A DNA stretch of 64,000 nucleotides from Apostichopus japonicus (taxonomy: Eukaryota; Echinodermata; Holothuroidea; Aspidochirotida; Stichopodidae), in assembly GCF_037975245.1 (NCBI RefSeq), contig NC_092579.1, positions 3,064,001 through 3,128,000 on the forward strand, read 5' to 3'. Shown here in pieces: positions 22,827-35,009 of this stretch (position 1 is the first letter of the stretch; each line of letters starts with the position of its first letter). Made by a program: the position numbers and the translations under genes. Under the pieces are notes generated by a model. It did no database searches. It was given only the letters and a program-made list of their open reading frames with translations, and was not told the DNA's origin.

Positions 22827-25800
22827 GTAAGATAGGATGGTACGGGGCTACACTGTGACTGTTTTACTAGTACTTAGAGAAGGGTAAAATGCACTGAGTT
22901 TTACAGTGAGATTCTCTGTTACACTGAGAGTGTCTATTACGGGGTGAAAATGGCAAGGTAGGGATGGTTTGAAGGTGACAGTCTCCGCATCTGGGAAGAT
23001 GATAAGATATTGTAAATTCGTTTGGCAGCAAAATTCTCTCCGTGGTAGAGGAATCGGTCAGATATGTTAGGTGTTTTGTTGTCAGTCTGCACCACAGATA
23101 AAAATTGGTAAGACATGCTTACGTTTAACAGTATCGCTCTGAACCTGTCCTAGTGCAAATTGGTAAGATAGTGTAATACTTTTGGCTTCGAAATTGCTCG
23201 TCCATTGTAGAGAAGACAGTGAGATATTCAAGATTTAGAAGTGTTGGAGGCACACCTAATATATCACACAGAACTAAGAGCAAACCAATTCCATAGAGAA
23301 ATCCAAAAAATATATAAATCTTGATTAGAAGAACTAGCCATTTCAGAGAAAAAGGCAAACTGCCGTCCGAAAGGAAGTTCTAAAAATGTCACCATTTTTA
23401 GTTTTAATCCAACCAACTTTGATCCCTAAAGATGTCTTTGGATTTTCAGGTAAGTTTTGTGGAAGAAAATAAAAGTCCTCTCCCTGGAATAAGGTAGCCT
23501 TACATAAGTTTGATATTTTATTAAATATTGTCAAATTTGGTTTCATGATTGACCTAACAATGAGGATCTTTTGTCAACCATAAGTGATGAAGTTTATAAT
23601 AATTGTGTTAGGATAATCGAATATTGGTCATTTTTTTGTGAATGTTTTAAGGTGTGTATTTTGGTACTCTACTGCTTGCAGAGAATTACTCAATATGTGT
23701 GGTCTAACAGAAGCATGTGTCCTTTAAAAGAACTTGTAATTCAACCGCTTTTAACCATGTAATGTAAGATAAATATACCCCATCAACTTGTCTGGTCATT
23801 GCCCAGTTGTCACTGGATGGTTGAAAGACTTGAGGGATCTTACAAAAAAATTGCATTCCCCTCCTCTTCCTGGACTCATTTTGTTCAGGAACTTTGTTTC
23901 TGAAATTCAGCCAGCTAGGTTAATAAACAGGTGAGAGGGAGGGGGAGGGGGAGGGGGAGGGTGCATGCTGACCCAAAAGGTCAGTGATTTATACACAGCC
24001 AAATAACAGGGTAACAGAAACTGAGAAAAAAACAATGTTTATTTCTCCATTAACTAGGAATCGAATCAGTGTGGGCCTAGCCTAAATAGGCTCATGTATT
24101 ATGTGACTGTATTGTGTATTGATTACCTGGGAGCAAGGTAGGGGAGTAGGAGGGGGGGGGCCACATCCAACGCCAGCAGTGTTCACCTATTACTGAGAGT
24201 ATATCCATTAACCATTCCACATTTCTTGATCTCCACTCTGCCAATTCTCTCTCTCTGTTATGTCACTGCTGCTGCTGACTCACATCTTCATCACTTTTTA
24301 AAGAATGGAGGAACTCTCATGATTACCTTATGTTTTAGGAAATAGTAATAATAGAAGGTTATCTTGTAAATCCAGAAAGGAGAGGACTGCTACAGGTTAG
24401 GATGAACTAAAGGCTGGGTAGCTCAGTGATGAACTAAAGGCTGGGTAACTCAGTAAATAGAGCACAGGATCTTGTAAATCCAGAAAAGAGAGGAAAACAA
24501 CAGGTTAGGAACTTAGGATGAACTCAAGGCTGGGTAGCTCAGTCAATAGAGCATAGGATCTGTATGCCTTAGGTCATTGGTTGGAATGTCTAACTGAAAG
24601 AGTATTTTTCCTCTTCTTATGCCCTCCTTTTTTACCTGATATTTTTCTAGTCAGTTTCTCTGTTAATCCCTTTAGTACTGACTTTCCTTTGTTGTGGTCA
24701 CTATCTTATATTTTCACAACTTTAACATCATATTATACAGCTTTTTCATGTTACCATTCATTAATTTTAATCATATAATCTTTATAAATCTTTATAATTG
24801 TACCCGTCTTAAGGGGGGAGAGAAACATTCGAGGATGTAGAACAATTATTTTACATGAAGGAAAATTGGAGGTTGAAAGGTTCCTGGAAATGTAACCAAA
24901 AACAAGTAAGCAAATGAACAAATAAACGAAGGAAAAATGCACAAATGAGAGGATATAATGTAATGAACAAATCATCCAATAAATGAAAACAAAATCTGAA
25001 TAAAATTGTTAAATTATCCAGCAAAGATGTTTGACCTGATAATGAAACAAGGTGCTTTAGTTAGTTAGCAATTCTAAATATCAAGTAATTTCATCTCCAC
25101 CTACAAGTCCACTTTTCTGGGAGCATCTTAGCTTTCAATCAAATCTTGGACTGTTCTGCATCCCTGTGTGGTCAGCCCAATGACCTTAAGCAGTAATTAT
25201 TACTTTCAGTGGTTTGCAGATTTTTTTTGCTGTTTTCGTATTATAAGTCCAATTGGATATCAATGTCACTAGAAAGTCCATGAATTACAAATTTCAGTTT
25301 TGAAATTATCAATTTTTTATTTATTTTTATGATTTTTTTTTATTTGGAAACCTAACAAGGATAGAGTGAGCAGGAGTATTAGCACAAATGTTGATAGCTT
25401 CAAGATGCTTGGAATGGTATGTGTAGTAACACAGCAGTCAGCCTGTTGATTCATTGGAACAAAATGACTCCCTCCATTAATGTCATAGACCTTATTATTT
25501 CTGGTACTGCTTTCATGTAAAGCACTCCCTAGTTTTGAAAGAAATTTCAACTAATTTTAAATAATATATTTATAAAAATTAAATATGTTTATGGAAAAAA
25601 AAATCACCCAAAATAGTGATTTTTAAGGCTACAATTTAAGGCTACAGTCACTTGTTAAAGTTTGCTGTAAGCTAATCAGAAATGGAGGAGGGGAGGGGGG
25701 GGGGGAGGGGGATGTAAGGAACAGGAAAAGGAAGTTTAATTAATTATACCACCCTTACTGGTGATTTGTGATTGGTGATGAATATGCATGGTGTTAGAGT

Positions 25801-26534
25801 ATGTGCACTCAAAAGGCTCACAAAAGATTCCAATCCAGCCCGCCAAGCCATATTGGCCCAACCACTTTACGTATGTGGCCCTGTAAGGCCTTATGCTTGG
25901 GCCACCTTTACTGGCCTATGCTGCACATTGCTTAATCTAGGTAGTGAGATTTTGGTTCCCTCTGGCCCTTTGGGCCAACAGGTTTCTTTTTGGCCTTCGT
26001 GGTAAATTAATTCAGATCCCATGTGTTAGACTAAAATGAGCTGTATTGGATGCAGACGACAGATAAGGTTGTGAAATATTTAATAATCACCTTCACGAGG
26101 CTGATGATGTTAAGAGAAAGACTGGTAGATTTTATTGTAGGAAAAGTCAGCTAAACCAGGATAAGTTACATAACAAGGCACTGCCTTACCAGGATAAGGC
26201 ACTGCACTGCACAAAACAAGTCACTTCCAAAGGTTGTGAGTTTTCATGATCTAATATCAAGCATGGGTGGGTGAAAAAACCAATAAGTGAACAGTTTGCA
26301 TTATGTGAATTACTCAAAAAGTACCCAAACACTAAAGTGATTAGCCTACATGTATTTAAACTTTGCTTGAAGATATTTTATTTTTTTGAGGTGGGGGGCT
26401 GGAGGTGGGGCAGTGTTAGCTTTGTGTTGGTACAGAGATTTTGCAGTGGTCCTGCAAACCTTTCTAGAAGGCTTAAATCTTTTTGTCGGGATCTTATTGT
26501 CTTATGTCACGACTACTCTCGGTCCAATCATCAG
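22827..26534. other. MPRIP intron of 3.7 kb
   Basis: No exon recognised. It holds G-rich runs near 23935-23960 (GGGAGG repeats) and 25687-25712, the tRNA-like tandem repeat at 24363-24600, and a GGCC-rich patch near 25840-25990 of unknown origin. Confidence 0.65.
24363..24600 (+). repeat. Tandem tRNA-like (SINE head) repeats
   Basis: Three partial copies of CTTGTAAATCCAGAAA..GAGAGGA..CAGGTTAGGA..GAACTAAAGGCTGGGTAGCTCAGT follow each other. The last copy continues TAGCTCAGTCAATAGAGCAT ... GGTTGGAATG, which resembles the A box and a decayed B box of a tRNA. Best read as a locally duplicated, decayed tRNA-derived SINE; not a functional tRNA gene. Confidence 0.5.
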
Positions 26535-26801
26535 GTATTGACGTCTAGTAAAGAATCCAAGGGGAGTAAGCATAAAAGCTGTAAGATCCGTGAGGCTGAA
26601 GCGGCCTCCAAAATAGCGGCGCTGGAAAGCCAGGTCCAGTCGATGGAAAAGAAATGGAGGATTGCGACCCACAAACTTTTAGATGTGACCACCAAAGAAG
26701 TGGAGCTCCGAAAATTGTATCAGGCTAAGTGTATTGAGTGCAGCAGATACAAGGAGCAAAATCGCTCGATTCAGCGAGAGCTGATCCTACTCCAAAAGAA
26801 G
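26535..26801 (+). CDS. MPRIP: MPRIP exon: coiled coil segment
   Basis: A 267-nt exon (89 codons, residues 1272-1360) after tccaatcatcag and before gtataa. It encodes a basic start (SSKESKGSKHKSCKIREAEA) followed by heptads (ASKIAALESQVQSMEKKW, ...IQRELILLQKK). The pattern YxxKCxExxxYKEQN resembles the YSQKCLENAHL segment in the vertebrate MPRIP coiled coil. The frame extends upstream to 26271 only through intron. Phase 0 at both ends. Confidence 0.82.
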
Positions 26802-28371
26802 GTATAATAAAAAAAAAAATTCAAAAAAGATTTAAAAAATAGCTGCTATGCTTCGGTGGTTAATTTTTTGCCTCTGGTCAAGGGCTGTCGGTTCGTCCCT
26901 CCACCCATACGTCCATCCAGCCGCCACTCTCCCTCCAGTAACCATCCATGCACCACATAACACCTCTTGCTTGTCTGTCCCGACACCAGTATTTATGGGA
27001 CTAACATGTATTTAACCGCATTTTATATTTCACTCTAAAAACCATCAATTTTTTCTGTGTCGTAATCTGGCTACTTGAAAAAAAAGATGCTGCGTTTAGA
27101 GGGAAAAGGAACAGCTTTTTCTTGCTAAGAAGATGCTTCCACGTGCATTGTTTTGTATTTATTTATTTTTCTGTTTTGTTCACTTGGGTTGGTCGGTAGT
27201 CCGTAGTCGGTGAACTAGTAGTTGCTGGGAAGGATCTACTTTATATTAACTGGTGCTCAGTAGTAGTGTGTGAATTACCTATCATTAAACATCTTAACAA
27301 AGCTTTTGGTGCTTTGGTGCAGAGAACTAACAACATTGTAATGACGTTTATATTTAATTCTAACCTAAATACTTTACATTGGTGAATCGTGAACAGTTGC
27401 TATTTTTTTTCCTAGCATGAGGCGTTGAACATTTGCTCTTGTGGTGTGGTCTGGTGTAACAGGATTACACCATTTGGCTACTCTGTGCACCATCATTGGT
27501 GCTCGAGGGTGAGAGCCATTCTTCAAAAATGTGGCATAAAAAGCCAAGTGTGATTACTATAGGCAAAAGCATCGAAAAGATTATTTTAATTTAAGAAAAT
27601 GAAGGGAAATTTGCTGATCGGCAACTTTTGTGGTAAATTTTCAAATTAATTTGTTTTGTTGATAAATTCCAGTTGGCTATTTTTATGGGCAGTTTTACAA
27701 TTTGTTAATTGATTAGGTGGTCTTGATCAATGAATGGATAGATTTGCATTTATAACATATAGTGTTAGAAAATGGACTCTTGTCTATCGTAGGATAAAAG
27801 GAAAAGAATTAAACTCAATTAAGAGATCAATCAATCAATCAATTGATCAATCAATCAATGAAGAGCGATTTGAAGTTGTTGGTTAGGGAATGAAGAGTAG
27901 GTTAAGAAAAGTAGCTGCACTGTGTAATGTTTAATACGTTCAATGTATGTCGCTTTACTCTTTGGAAGTATTAGAATCAAGCAAGTTTGTGCAAATTGAA
28001 ACCGTCTGTGATCATTCTGTAATCTTTTGCCACATTTTTGAATATGCATGAGTCATTTGTATCCAACCAATCATATCAACCTCTCTGTCTACTTTATTTA
28101 TTAATCACCTAATTAGCATTTCGTCACTCACAGTCTCTTGACCAAGTAGAGAGGAGACAAAAATCACTGTCTTAGCTGCTTAAGAAAAAAAATCAGTGAA
28201 ATTTGAAAGAAAAAAAGTTCTCATTTGCATTAAAAAAAAAATGCCTTTTTGATTTTGAAAAAGAAATTCATGGAAAGCTTGAGCATCTATGTGAATGTCA
28301 GGTGAGGTAGTATGTAATCGTGGTGTACAGAGCCAACATTGGGAGTCTTATGGTTTTGTAATGTATCTGCA

Positions 28372-28411
28372 TATATATATATATATATATGTATGTGTGT
28401 AATGTATCTCC

Positions 28412-28439
<28 letters not shown>
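28372..28439. repeat. AT microsatellite pair
   Basis: Two (TA)n runs separated by TGTATGTGTGTAATGTATCTCC, in an MPRIP intron. Confidence 0.85.
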
Positions 28440-28442
<3 letters not shown>

Positions 28443-29239
28443 ATAAATCTTCTGTACAGTAAGGAATTAAAGTGAAGTAAACAAGTGGGGATTCACTATC
28501 TGATACTTTTGCGGTGTACAATGTAATTATTCTATGCATTGACATGATTACCGCAATGTTAACTGTCACAGCAGAAACTGGTGTCCTTCACAGAGAATTC
28601 TTGGGTGTGTGAATGTCTGGAGGGGCAGGGGGAGGGGGAGGGGGTGGGACAAGGCAAGTGGAGGAAGGTCTCCATCGTAATTGGAATTGATGATGGAGCT
28701 CTGTATATTAAAAGGTAGCAGTAGTTGCAGTGTTAATCATGCTTGTGGATGTTCAATAAGTGATGAGATCATGAGAGTGCTGAGTGGTTTAATTAAAGAA
28801 TTTCGCTTGAAAGCATCAATCTCATGCCTAGCTGGCAGGACAGACTTTAGTAGTCTTATTTCTTATCATTGAGTCTCGTTTGTGTCGTCTTTAATTAATT
28901 AGAATTCAGAACACTTTCGACAAGGGCTGTGCTCTGCGTGTCTCTCAGTATGATTTAGTGATAACAGTGGTGTATCTATAATGGAGAATTTCATCTGGAA
29001 GCCGAGTCTGAATTTCGTTGTAAAACTGTTTAGATATATTTGTCTCTAGGAACTTCAGTTTGATGAGATAGATCAGATTGATTACATAACGTGACGTACC
29101 TCTATTTGAAAAGTCTAAATTTGAGGTCTACAGGTGAGGTAGATCAGATTGATTACATAGTGTGTACCCTTCTTCAAATGTTTTATTTGAACCTTAAACT
29201 AGGTTTTAACATTACCGTAACCAGTAAATTGTTCTAAAC

Positions 29240-29890
29240 ATGCATTAAATCTGGTTTGATAATGATTGAAACTGACTGTAAGTGGTTGTTATGAAGCTAT
29301 TTCTTTGATCAAGTTGCTTATGTTGCCATATCAAGGGTTTCAGCACAACTGTAATCAAGGTACTACTGTATGTTGCTATAACCAGTTCTGTCAGTCTTAC
29401 TGTAGCTTGGTTTCTACATAAATGTAAGTAGGTTCTAAAGTGGACTTGACCAGATCTGAGGATAGTTGTAACCAAGTTCCTATACTGTTTTAAGGAGGTG
29501 TTTACATCATTGTACATTGGTTTCTACATAAATGTAACCAGATTTCAGCATTTCTGTATGCAGTTTTCATTGTTGCTTTTACCAGGTTTCTACATTAAGT
29601 ATATCTGTTGCTGTAACCAAGTTTCAGGATAATTGTAACCAAGTTCTGCTGCTGTAGTAAGGAGATGTTTACATCATTGTAGTTTGGTTTCTACATGAAT
29701 GTAGCCAGGTTTCAGTTGATGTGTTAAACCAGGTTTCTGCATTACTGAAACTTGGCTTCTACATAAACGTAACCAACTTTCTGTTGCTCTAACCAGATGG
29801 TTACAGCAGAACATACTGTGTTTCAGTAGGTCTAGAACGGTTAATATGTAACAGTTTTGAGAACGTCTGTATGCAGGTTTCAAAGTTGTT
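29240..29890. repeat. Degenerate repeat (GGTTTCTACATAAATGTAACC-like units)
   Basis: Phrases such as TTTCTACATAAATGTAACCA, TTACATCATTGTA and TGTAACCAAGTTTC recur many times at irregular spacing of about 25-60 bp. It is an old, diverged minisatellite without coding capacity. Confidence 0.6.
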
Positions 29891-29892
29891 TT

Positions 29893-30303
29893 TAAAGTAC
29901 TACTGACACCTAGCCAATTTGCCCCATATTCAGTACATTTGCTGGGTATCATAATCTCATTAAATATCTGTTGAAAGTTTCCAAAAGCTGCTTTGTTTTC
30001 CGAGATAATACATATTTGAAGTTTTGATAAATCTGGGGAAACTTATTAAATATGTGCAAACTATGACTTGGAATGTTGCGCTCATCAGAATTCTTATTTT
30101 AGTCCTTGATAAGTTTAAAACCCCAAATTACAAGCCCACATATACCATTTGAATTATATGATGTTCCTCTTTTCAAAAAAAGACAGTAAAATATTTCCAA
30201 AAATCGCCTTAGGCCACAAACCTGTGTTCAGTGTCTTTGAAATGAAGGTTGTAAAAATTAATGGATAACATAACAGAAAACTTAGGCAGTCACTCCCTTT
30301 ATA
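29893..30303. mobile_element. Possible decayed miniature element
   Basis: The block starts TTAAAGTACTACTGACACCT and ends with a sequence whose complement reads TAAAGGGAGTGACTGCCTAA. Roughly two thirds of the terminal 20 bases pair. No clear target duplication remains. This is a weak call. Confidence 0.25.
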
Positions 30304-31529
30304 TCATCGATGTGCATTATAAGCTAATGTTTATTCATAAATAAAACAAGAATTGAGACAAGACTTGTAAAATGGTCAATCTTTGTTGAATTGTAACGTG
30401 AGTTGCAGCTATTTTCATGATTTCTAATACCTATAAGTGTGATTAGGACAGTAGTGTTCACAGGTGTCCATAGACCTTTAACCAAGTTGCTGTGCTGCTA
30501 TAATAAGGTCTCATAACTACCATCAGCAAGTATTTCTGTTGGCCTGGAACTGGCGAGGTATCTGTTGAGTTCAGGTCAGGGAGTTTGTTGAGCACAATAC
30601 GTATATTATATCTCCACTAACAACCACCTCACCAAGCAATCATGCGAAGCATCTTGTTCATACTTCATATCTCAGCATCTTACTTGCCACTGGCCCTGAC
30701 CAGCTGTACTCACCATTGGCCATGTTATCAGCATATACTATCAGCATATACTATCTTTCATTCACACTCATTGATGATATATATATATTTTTTAATTATT
30801 TTTTTCTATGAAAGTTCTTCATTATTACTCTATACCTGCATATCCATCTACAAGTGCTCTCTATTATATCACCAGTCTAATGCTATCCTTTCGGCTCCTA
30901 TATATCTATTGCAGTATTTAAGGACCTGATAATGGTGCTAAGGCTTACTAACAGGTATCAAGGTTTTAATTTAGAAATTTAGTCAAAAAATAATGGTTAT
31001 AGCAGGTGGAGTACTTTGAATTTTTTTTGGGAGAAAAATGAATTGACATGATTCTAATCCTGTCCCTTCCTATTCCTCCCCTCCCCCCTTCCTCCCACAA
31101 TATATATATTACAGTCAGTTATTTCATAGGGCTTATATTCAGTTTATGGTCTTAGTATCAAAAGAAGAAGGGAAGCTACTAACTTTCTGTTTTTGTGGTT
31201 GAGGTAAACTTATGATATTGAAATTATTGGTATTACATATAGTTGAAGCTAAAACCTGCAACGTTTTGGAAGCACGGTCATCTATGTCGAAGAAAATAAA
31301 AGAAACAAGTGAATTGTTGATGAAAAGGTTGACATGTGATATTAATGCTGTGATATCAGGCATAGTGTTGCATGTGACAGAATATCAATTGGGGGATGGG
31401 AGGGGAGGGGGGACACACGCAGAACACAATAAAATTTGCACAGTGAATTACCTTAAAGCATTTAATTCAAATATGCTCCATTAGAGGAGGATTCAAGAAT
31501 GTGAACTATTTTACATTTTTCATCACCAG

Positions 31530-31680
31530 GCTTCAGATGTCGATCAAGTACTAAAAGATCATAAACAGCAACACCAGAAGACCCTGGATGACCTCAAGCA
31601 ATCGTACACAATCAAGATGCGCTCTATGGAAGAGTCGAAGAGGAAAGAGCATGAGGTGGATTCTGAAGCACTGTCCACAG
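31530..31680 (+). CDS. MPRIP: MPRIP exon: coiled coil segment
   Basis: A 151-nt exon (residues 1361-1410 plus one base) between ttcatcaccag and gttggt. It encodes ASDVDQVLKDHKQQHQKTLD and continues through IKMRSMEESKRKEHEVDS. It resembles the EETHQKKIEDLQRQHQREL type of repeat in vertebrate MPRIP. It ends in phase 1 and is completed by the next exon (G + CT = Ala). It was too short and split to stand out as an open frame of its own. Confidence 0.78.
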
Positions 31681-31959
31681 GTTGGTATTCCACGAGGAGG
31701 ATGGGGTAATAGATATACAGTACTTTAGTTGGGGGGATTTTTGTTACCATATAATAATATAAGAAAGGTTTCATTTGTTTTAACAAACTGCCTATTGACT
31801 ACAGAAAGCCTAGTGTACATCAGTAAATGTATAAAAGGCCTAATGAGGGATTGATGTTGTGATCCTTGCAATACAGTAGCTTTTTTCAGAGTCAAGATAA
31901 TGTTAACAGCCTTCTGTAATAGGAAGTACTTGTCACTGTGGCCAAGTACTAGAAATGGT

Positions 31960-32390
31960 TTTCAGTAGACCAGTGTTGTCTAAATTGTGGCAGTAGACCA
32001 GTGTTGTCTAAATGTTGGCAGCATATCAGTATTGTCTCAATGGTGGCAGCATACCAATATTATCTAAATGGTGGCAGTAAACCAGTATTAATAATAATGG
32101 ACATTTATAATGCGCCGGTATCCGTCAAAAGAGACGCTCATGGCGCAGTGACAAAAACTGTGCGACAGCAAAACACAAACAGTAAACATAGTACAAGACA
32201 ATAATGCAAGCAAAAATGGGCAACATTGAACAATTAATTAAACAGTTTTCATCAGATGAGTCTTGAGAGAGCATGTTGTGGAAGGCTGTTCCACAGAGAA
32301 GTATTGTTTAAATGGTGGCAGTAGACCACTATTGTTTAAAGGTGGCAGTAGACCAGTTTTGTTTAAATAGTGGCAGTAGACCAGTGTGTT
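31960..32390. repeat. 27-bp minisatellite interrupted by a LINE fragment
   Basis: The unit is roughly GTGGCAGTAGACCAGTATTG plus TCTAAAT. Copies are at about 31988-32089 and resume at 32300-32385 after the insertion at 32090-32299. Confidence 0.8.
32090..32299 (-). mobile_element. 5'-truncated L2-like LINE 3' end with target duplication
   Basis: Read on the - strand it begins with the end of a LINE frame (SLWNSLPQHALSRLI, stop), comparable to SYLWNKLPDHI near the end of the LINE at 61.6 kb. It continues through about 140 bp of 3' UTR and ends in GCGCATTATAAATGTCC and an ATT repeat, the usual tail of L2-type LINEs. AGTATT occurs at 32084-32089 and 32300-32305, an apparent 6-bp target duplication within the minisatellite. 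Confidence 0.7.
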
Positions 32391-32645
32391 TATAGCAAGG
32401 ATATTTTCAGTTTGCTTTTGTGTGAGTAGTGCCAACAGGAACTACACAAGATACACCTGTATCCCATCCATTACCTATGAGTGTTCCCATAACTAGATCA
32501 TCCATAAATATAGCTACCTATCATTGATATTATCCTGTCTTTACTCTACAGCATAGCATGGTAGTGTTGTTGTGGTCATGTCACATATATGCCATTAAGA
32601 TGTGTTTGGTTTACCCAGTTCTGTATTGCTTTTAAATCCGTTTAG

Positions 32646-32751
32646 CTCTTGAAGCAGTGAAGAGAGTCTATGAAGAACAACTACAAGAGGAGCTTAGTGT
32701 GATGCAGGCAGGAACCACTAAAGATGTGGATTCCATGATGAGGAGACACAC
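32646..32751 (+). CDS. MPRIP: MPRIP exon: coiled coil segment
   Basis: A 106-nt exon after taaatccgtttag and before gtaagt. It completes the Ala codon, then encodes LEAVKRVYEEQLQEELSVMQ and AGTTKDVDSMMRRH, ending two bases into a Thr codon. The AIEAxKxxxxEE pattern with ISSVNSDVEALRR downstream in vertebrates is matched in spirit by LEAVKRVYEEQL and DVDSMMRRH. Confidence 0.78.
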
Positions 32752-33171
32752 GTAAGTGACATAGATGGAGGATTATTACAACTATGTGTCATTATTTCCT
32801 GTTCTCTTGTATCTTTGACCAGTGTCAGTATGGCCTCTAGCTTTCACAACAGTTGGCTGTATTTCTACTGTGTTATATATTTTGGTATGTTGTGTTATTC
32901 TGCAAACCGATGGGGAGAACAGAGGCTGGATGCCACTGATATTTAAACCCTTGGTTTGTAAGAGAAGCTGTTTATAAACCTTTATGAAACCCTATAAACC
33001 CTCTTTCGATTAAAGATAATGCACCAAACGTAACCTCTGGGAATGTTTCAGTGAATCCTTGCCATCACAGAACCAATGCTTGTCGGTTATCAAGATCCCG
33101 ACTGGTTCACTTTACTCTCCACGGTTCTTTTGCTTAAACCTTTTTTAATACCTGAATTTCCTTATTTATAG

Positions 33172-33430
33172 GGATGTCGTTTCTCACATGAACAAAGACT
33201 GGATCATCATGTCCGGTAAATTTTCGGAGCTTTGTCGCGAGAACGCTCAACTCACCAGCACAATCAACGGATTAAAGAAAATGTTGACAGACACCCAGGA
33301 AGGGATTAAAGAAACCCACCAGGATTATCAGAGTAAGATCGAAGAAGTTGCCAGCAACATATCAGACATGAAGACAGAGAAACAACCCAAGCGTGGCGAG
33401 GAGGAAAGCGAAAAGCTTAGATTGATGAAT
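33172..33430 (+). CDS. MPRIP: MPRIP exon: coiled coil segment
   Basis: A 259-nt exon between ttccttatttatag and gtaagt. Its first G completes the Thr codon; then 86 codons (residues 1447-1532) encode DVVSHMNKDWIIMSGKFSEL CRENAQL and further heptads ending EKLRLMN. The CRENAQL motif corresponds to the QKCLENAHL/QRENQEL-type motifs of the vertebrate coiled coil. Phase 0 at the end. The downstream readthrough to 33472 is intronic. Confidence 0.8.
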
Positions 33431-34045
33431 GTAAGTCTCTCTTGCAACGATAGAAATCCTTGGGAGGTTTAAGGCTAAGAGAAAACTGTCTTTACTTTGT
33501 GTGTATTCAGTATATCTTCTTGAGTTGTAAAGGCCATCCAAGAAAAACCGGCACTGAGTATGCAGTTATTTGGTATTCTAGTGAATTGGCAGCATGCAAC
33601 ATGAAAGTTAGGTAATACATGGCAGCTTCTCTGGATGGGACATGAACAGCAGTCGATAAAATCTGCATCCATGAAGCCTTTGAGGTAGGTGCAGAAACTT
33701 CTCCAATGCAGTTGAGTGCAGACACCCCTGGTTGCAAGTAATACGTCAACTGCAGATACAAGCCAGACAACTGTAGGCAAGCAAATTTGACTGCAGGTTA
33801 CAAATGTAACCTGAGGGTAAATATGCAGGCGGGTGCTGACAAATGTGTGTGTGTTACTGAGTTTGCAGGTGCTGCCAAAGTTCCCCTTTAATCTAAATAC
33901 AGCTAACTATCAGTACAGAGTGGTATACCTTGATTGCAGGTACTATTTCCAACCTCATGTATGTTTTTCTCCCCCACCCCCATGCCCTTGATGATACCCT
34001 CACTAGCCATATGTGTATTTCTATTTCTCTTCCCTCTTCCCATAG
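33431..34045. other. MPRIP intron
   Basis: About 0.6 kb. Open - strand frames here (33475-33780) show no domain or codon character; nothing else is seen. Confidence 0.6.
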
Positions 34046-34193
34046 ATAACTCTTCAACTAAGAGAGTTAGAACTCAAGTGTGCTCAGGATGAGCTGAATG
34101 CTCTGAAAGGACTCCAGGACGCCGCCGACGAGGTCCCTTCAGATATCGAGGAACCAGACGGTGCAGTAGGGGGCACTGTCAACGAACAATATC
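34046..34193 (+). CDS. MPRIP: MPRIP exon: distal end of the coiled coil
   Basis: A 148-nt exon after cttcccatag and before gtaagg. It encodes ITLQLRELELKCAQDELNAL followed by KGLQDAADEV and an acidic tail (PSDIEEPDGAVGG). The pattern IxxLxxExxxxxDELxxAL resembles IQYLKQEISSLKDELQTAL near the end of vertebrate MPRIP. It ends in phase 1 (one base into a Leu codon). Confidence 0.75.
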
Positions 34194-35009
34194 GTAAGGA
34201 ATTTAGCAATTACTATTCCTCAGATATCAACATGTTTAAGAGCAAACAAATATTTGCCTTATTGCCACATGATTGCCAGGATATCAGGATATAACATTTT
34301 CCAACTGATGGGCAAGTTTTGCAATAAGAAGGAATCACAATTTCAAAAAGTTTCCCGTCATTTTTTGTGATGATTCCTTCAAATTTCTATTTACACAAAC
34401 AGGACAAATATAAGTAGAGTTAGATTTTACACAAACAGGATCCTTCACAGTGGGGTCATTTCATGTTAATTTGTTTGTGTTTTAATAAATTGCTAAGTGA
34501 CAGTCTCAGATATATACTTAAATTCGTTCAGGATGAATTTGACTCTCAGAAGTTATTCAGAAGGAATATCTTGTAATAACATATCAACCAATCAAAAAGT
34601 TATTATCACCATCTTTTCCTCTGATGTGTTGTTGCTAGTAATATTTCATTGGAATAAAAGCTTCAATATCTAATATATTGTTCTTAAGTTATTCGTGGTA
34701 GTAGCAGTTTGTACTTTCCTATTGTGTTCAATCTTTCTTCATGGCAGTTTTAAAATAGGTCAATTTTTAGTTATTTTCACAGAAGTACCTTCTATCTCCC
34801 TGACGGACAGACAGACACACACATCTACACAACCTGTACAATTTTACATTTAACTGCAGTGAACTTTATACTTATTCTGCTGTTCACTCTGTCATCCTGT
34901 GATTATAAAAACCTGCCATGTTACTATCTTCCTATTGTTGCAGTATTTCTTCATTTTATCACAATTTTTTCATTTAATACTTCCTTTTTCTCTCACTTCT
35001 CTCCAACAG
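34194..35009. other. MPRIP intron before the short terminal exon
   Basis: AT-rich, no repeat recognised. It ends in a long pyrimidine tract and CAG. Confidence 0.5.

Larger units (their letters stand above)
26802..31529. other. MPRIP intron of 4.7 kb
   Basis: No exon recognised. It contains AT microsatellites at 28372-28439, a GGGGGAGGG run near 28625, a degenerate repeat at 29240-29890 and a possible decayed miniature element after it. Confidence 0.65.
31681..32645. other. MPRIP intron with minisatellite and inserted LINE fragment
   Basis: No exon seen. The repeat array and the insertion within it are listed separately. Confidence 0.65.

Noticed and set aside
26271-26534. Open frame before the 26535 exon as coding
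   Set aside because: Low-complexity (GGWRWGSV from GTGGGG repeats), lacks heptads, and ends at a CAG acceptor. It is intron readthrough.
33475-33780. Two overlapping - strand open frames of about 90-100 codons
   Set aside because: No domain, located in an MPRIP intron, no splice or codon evidence.
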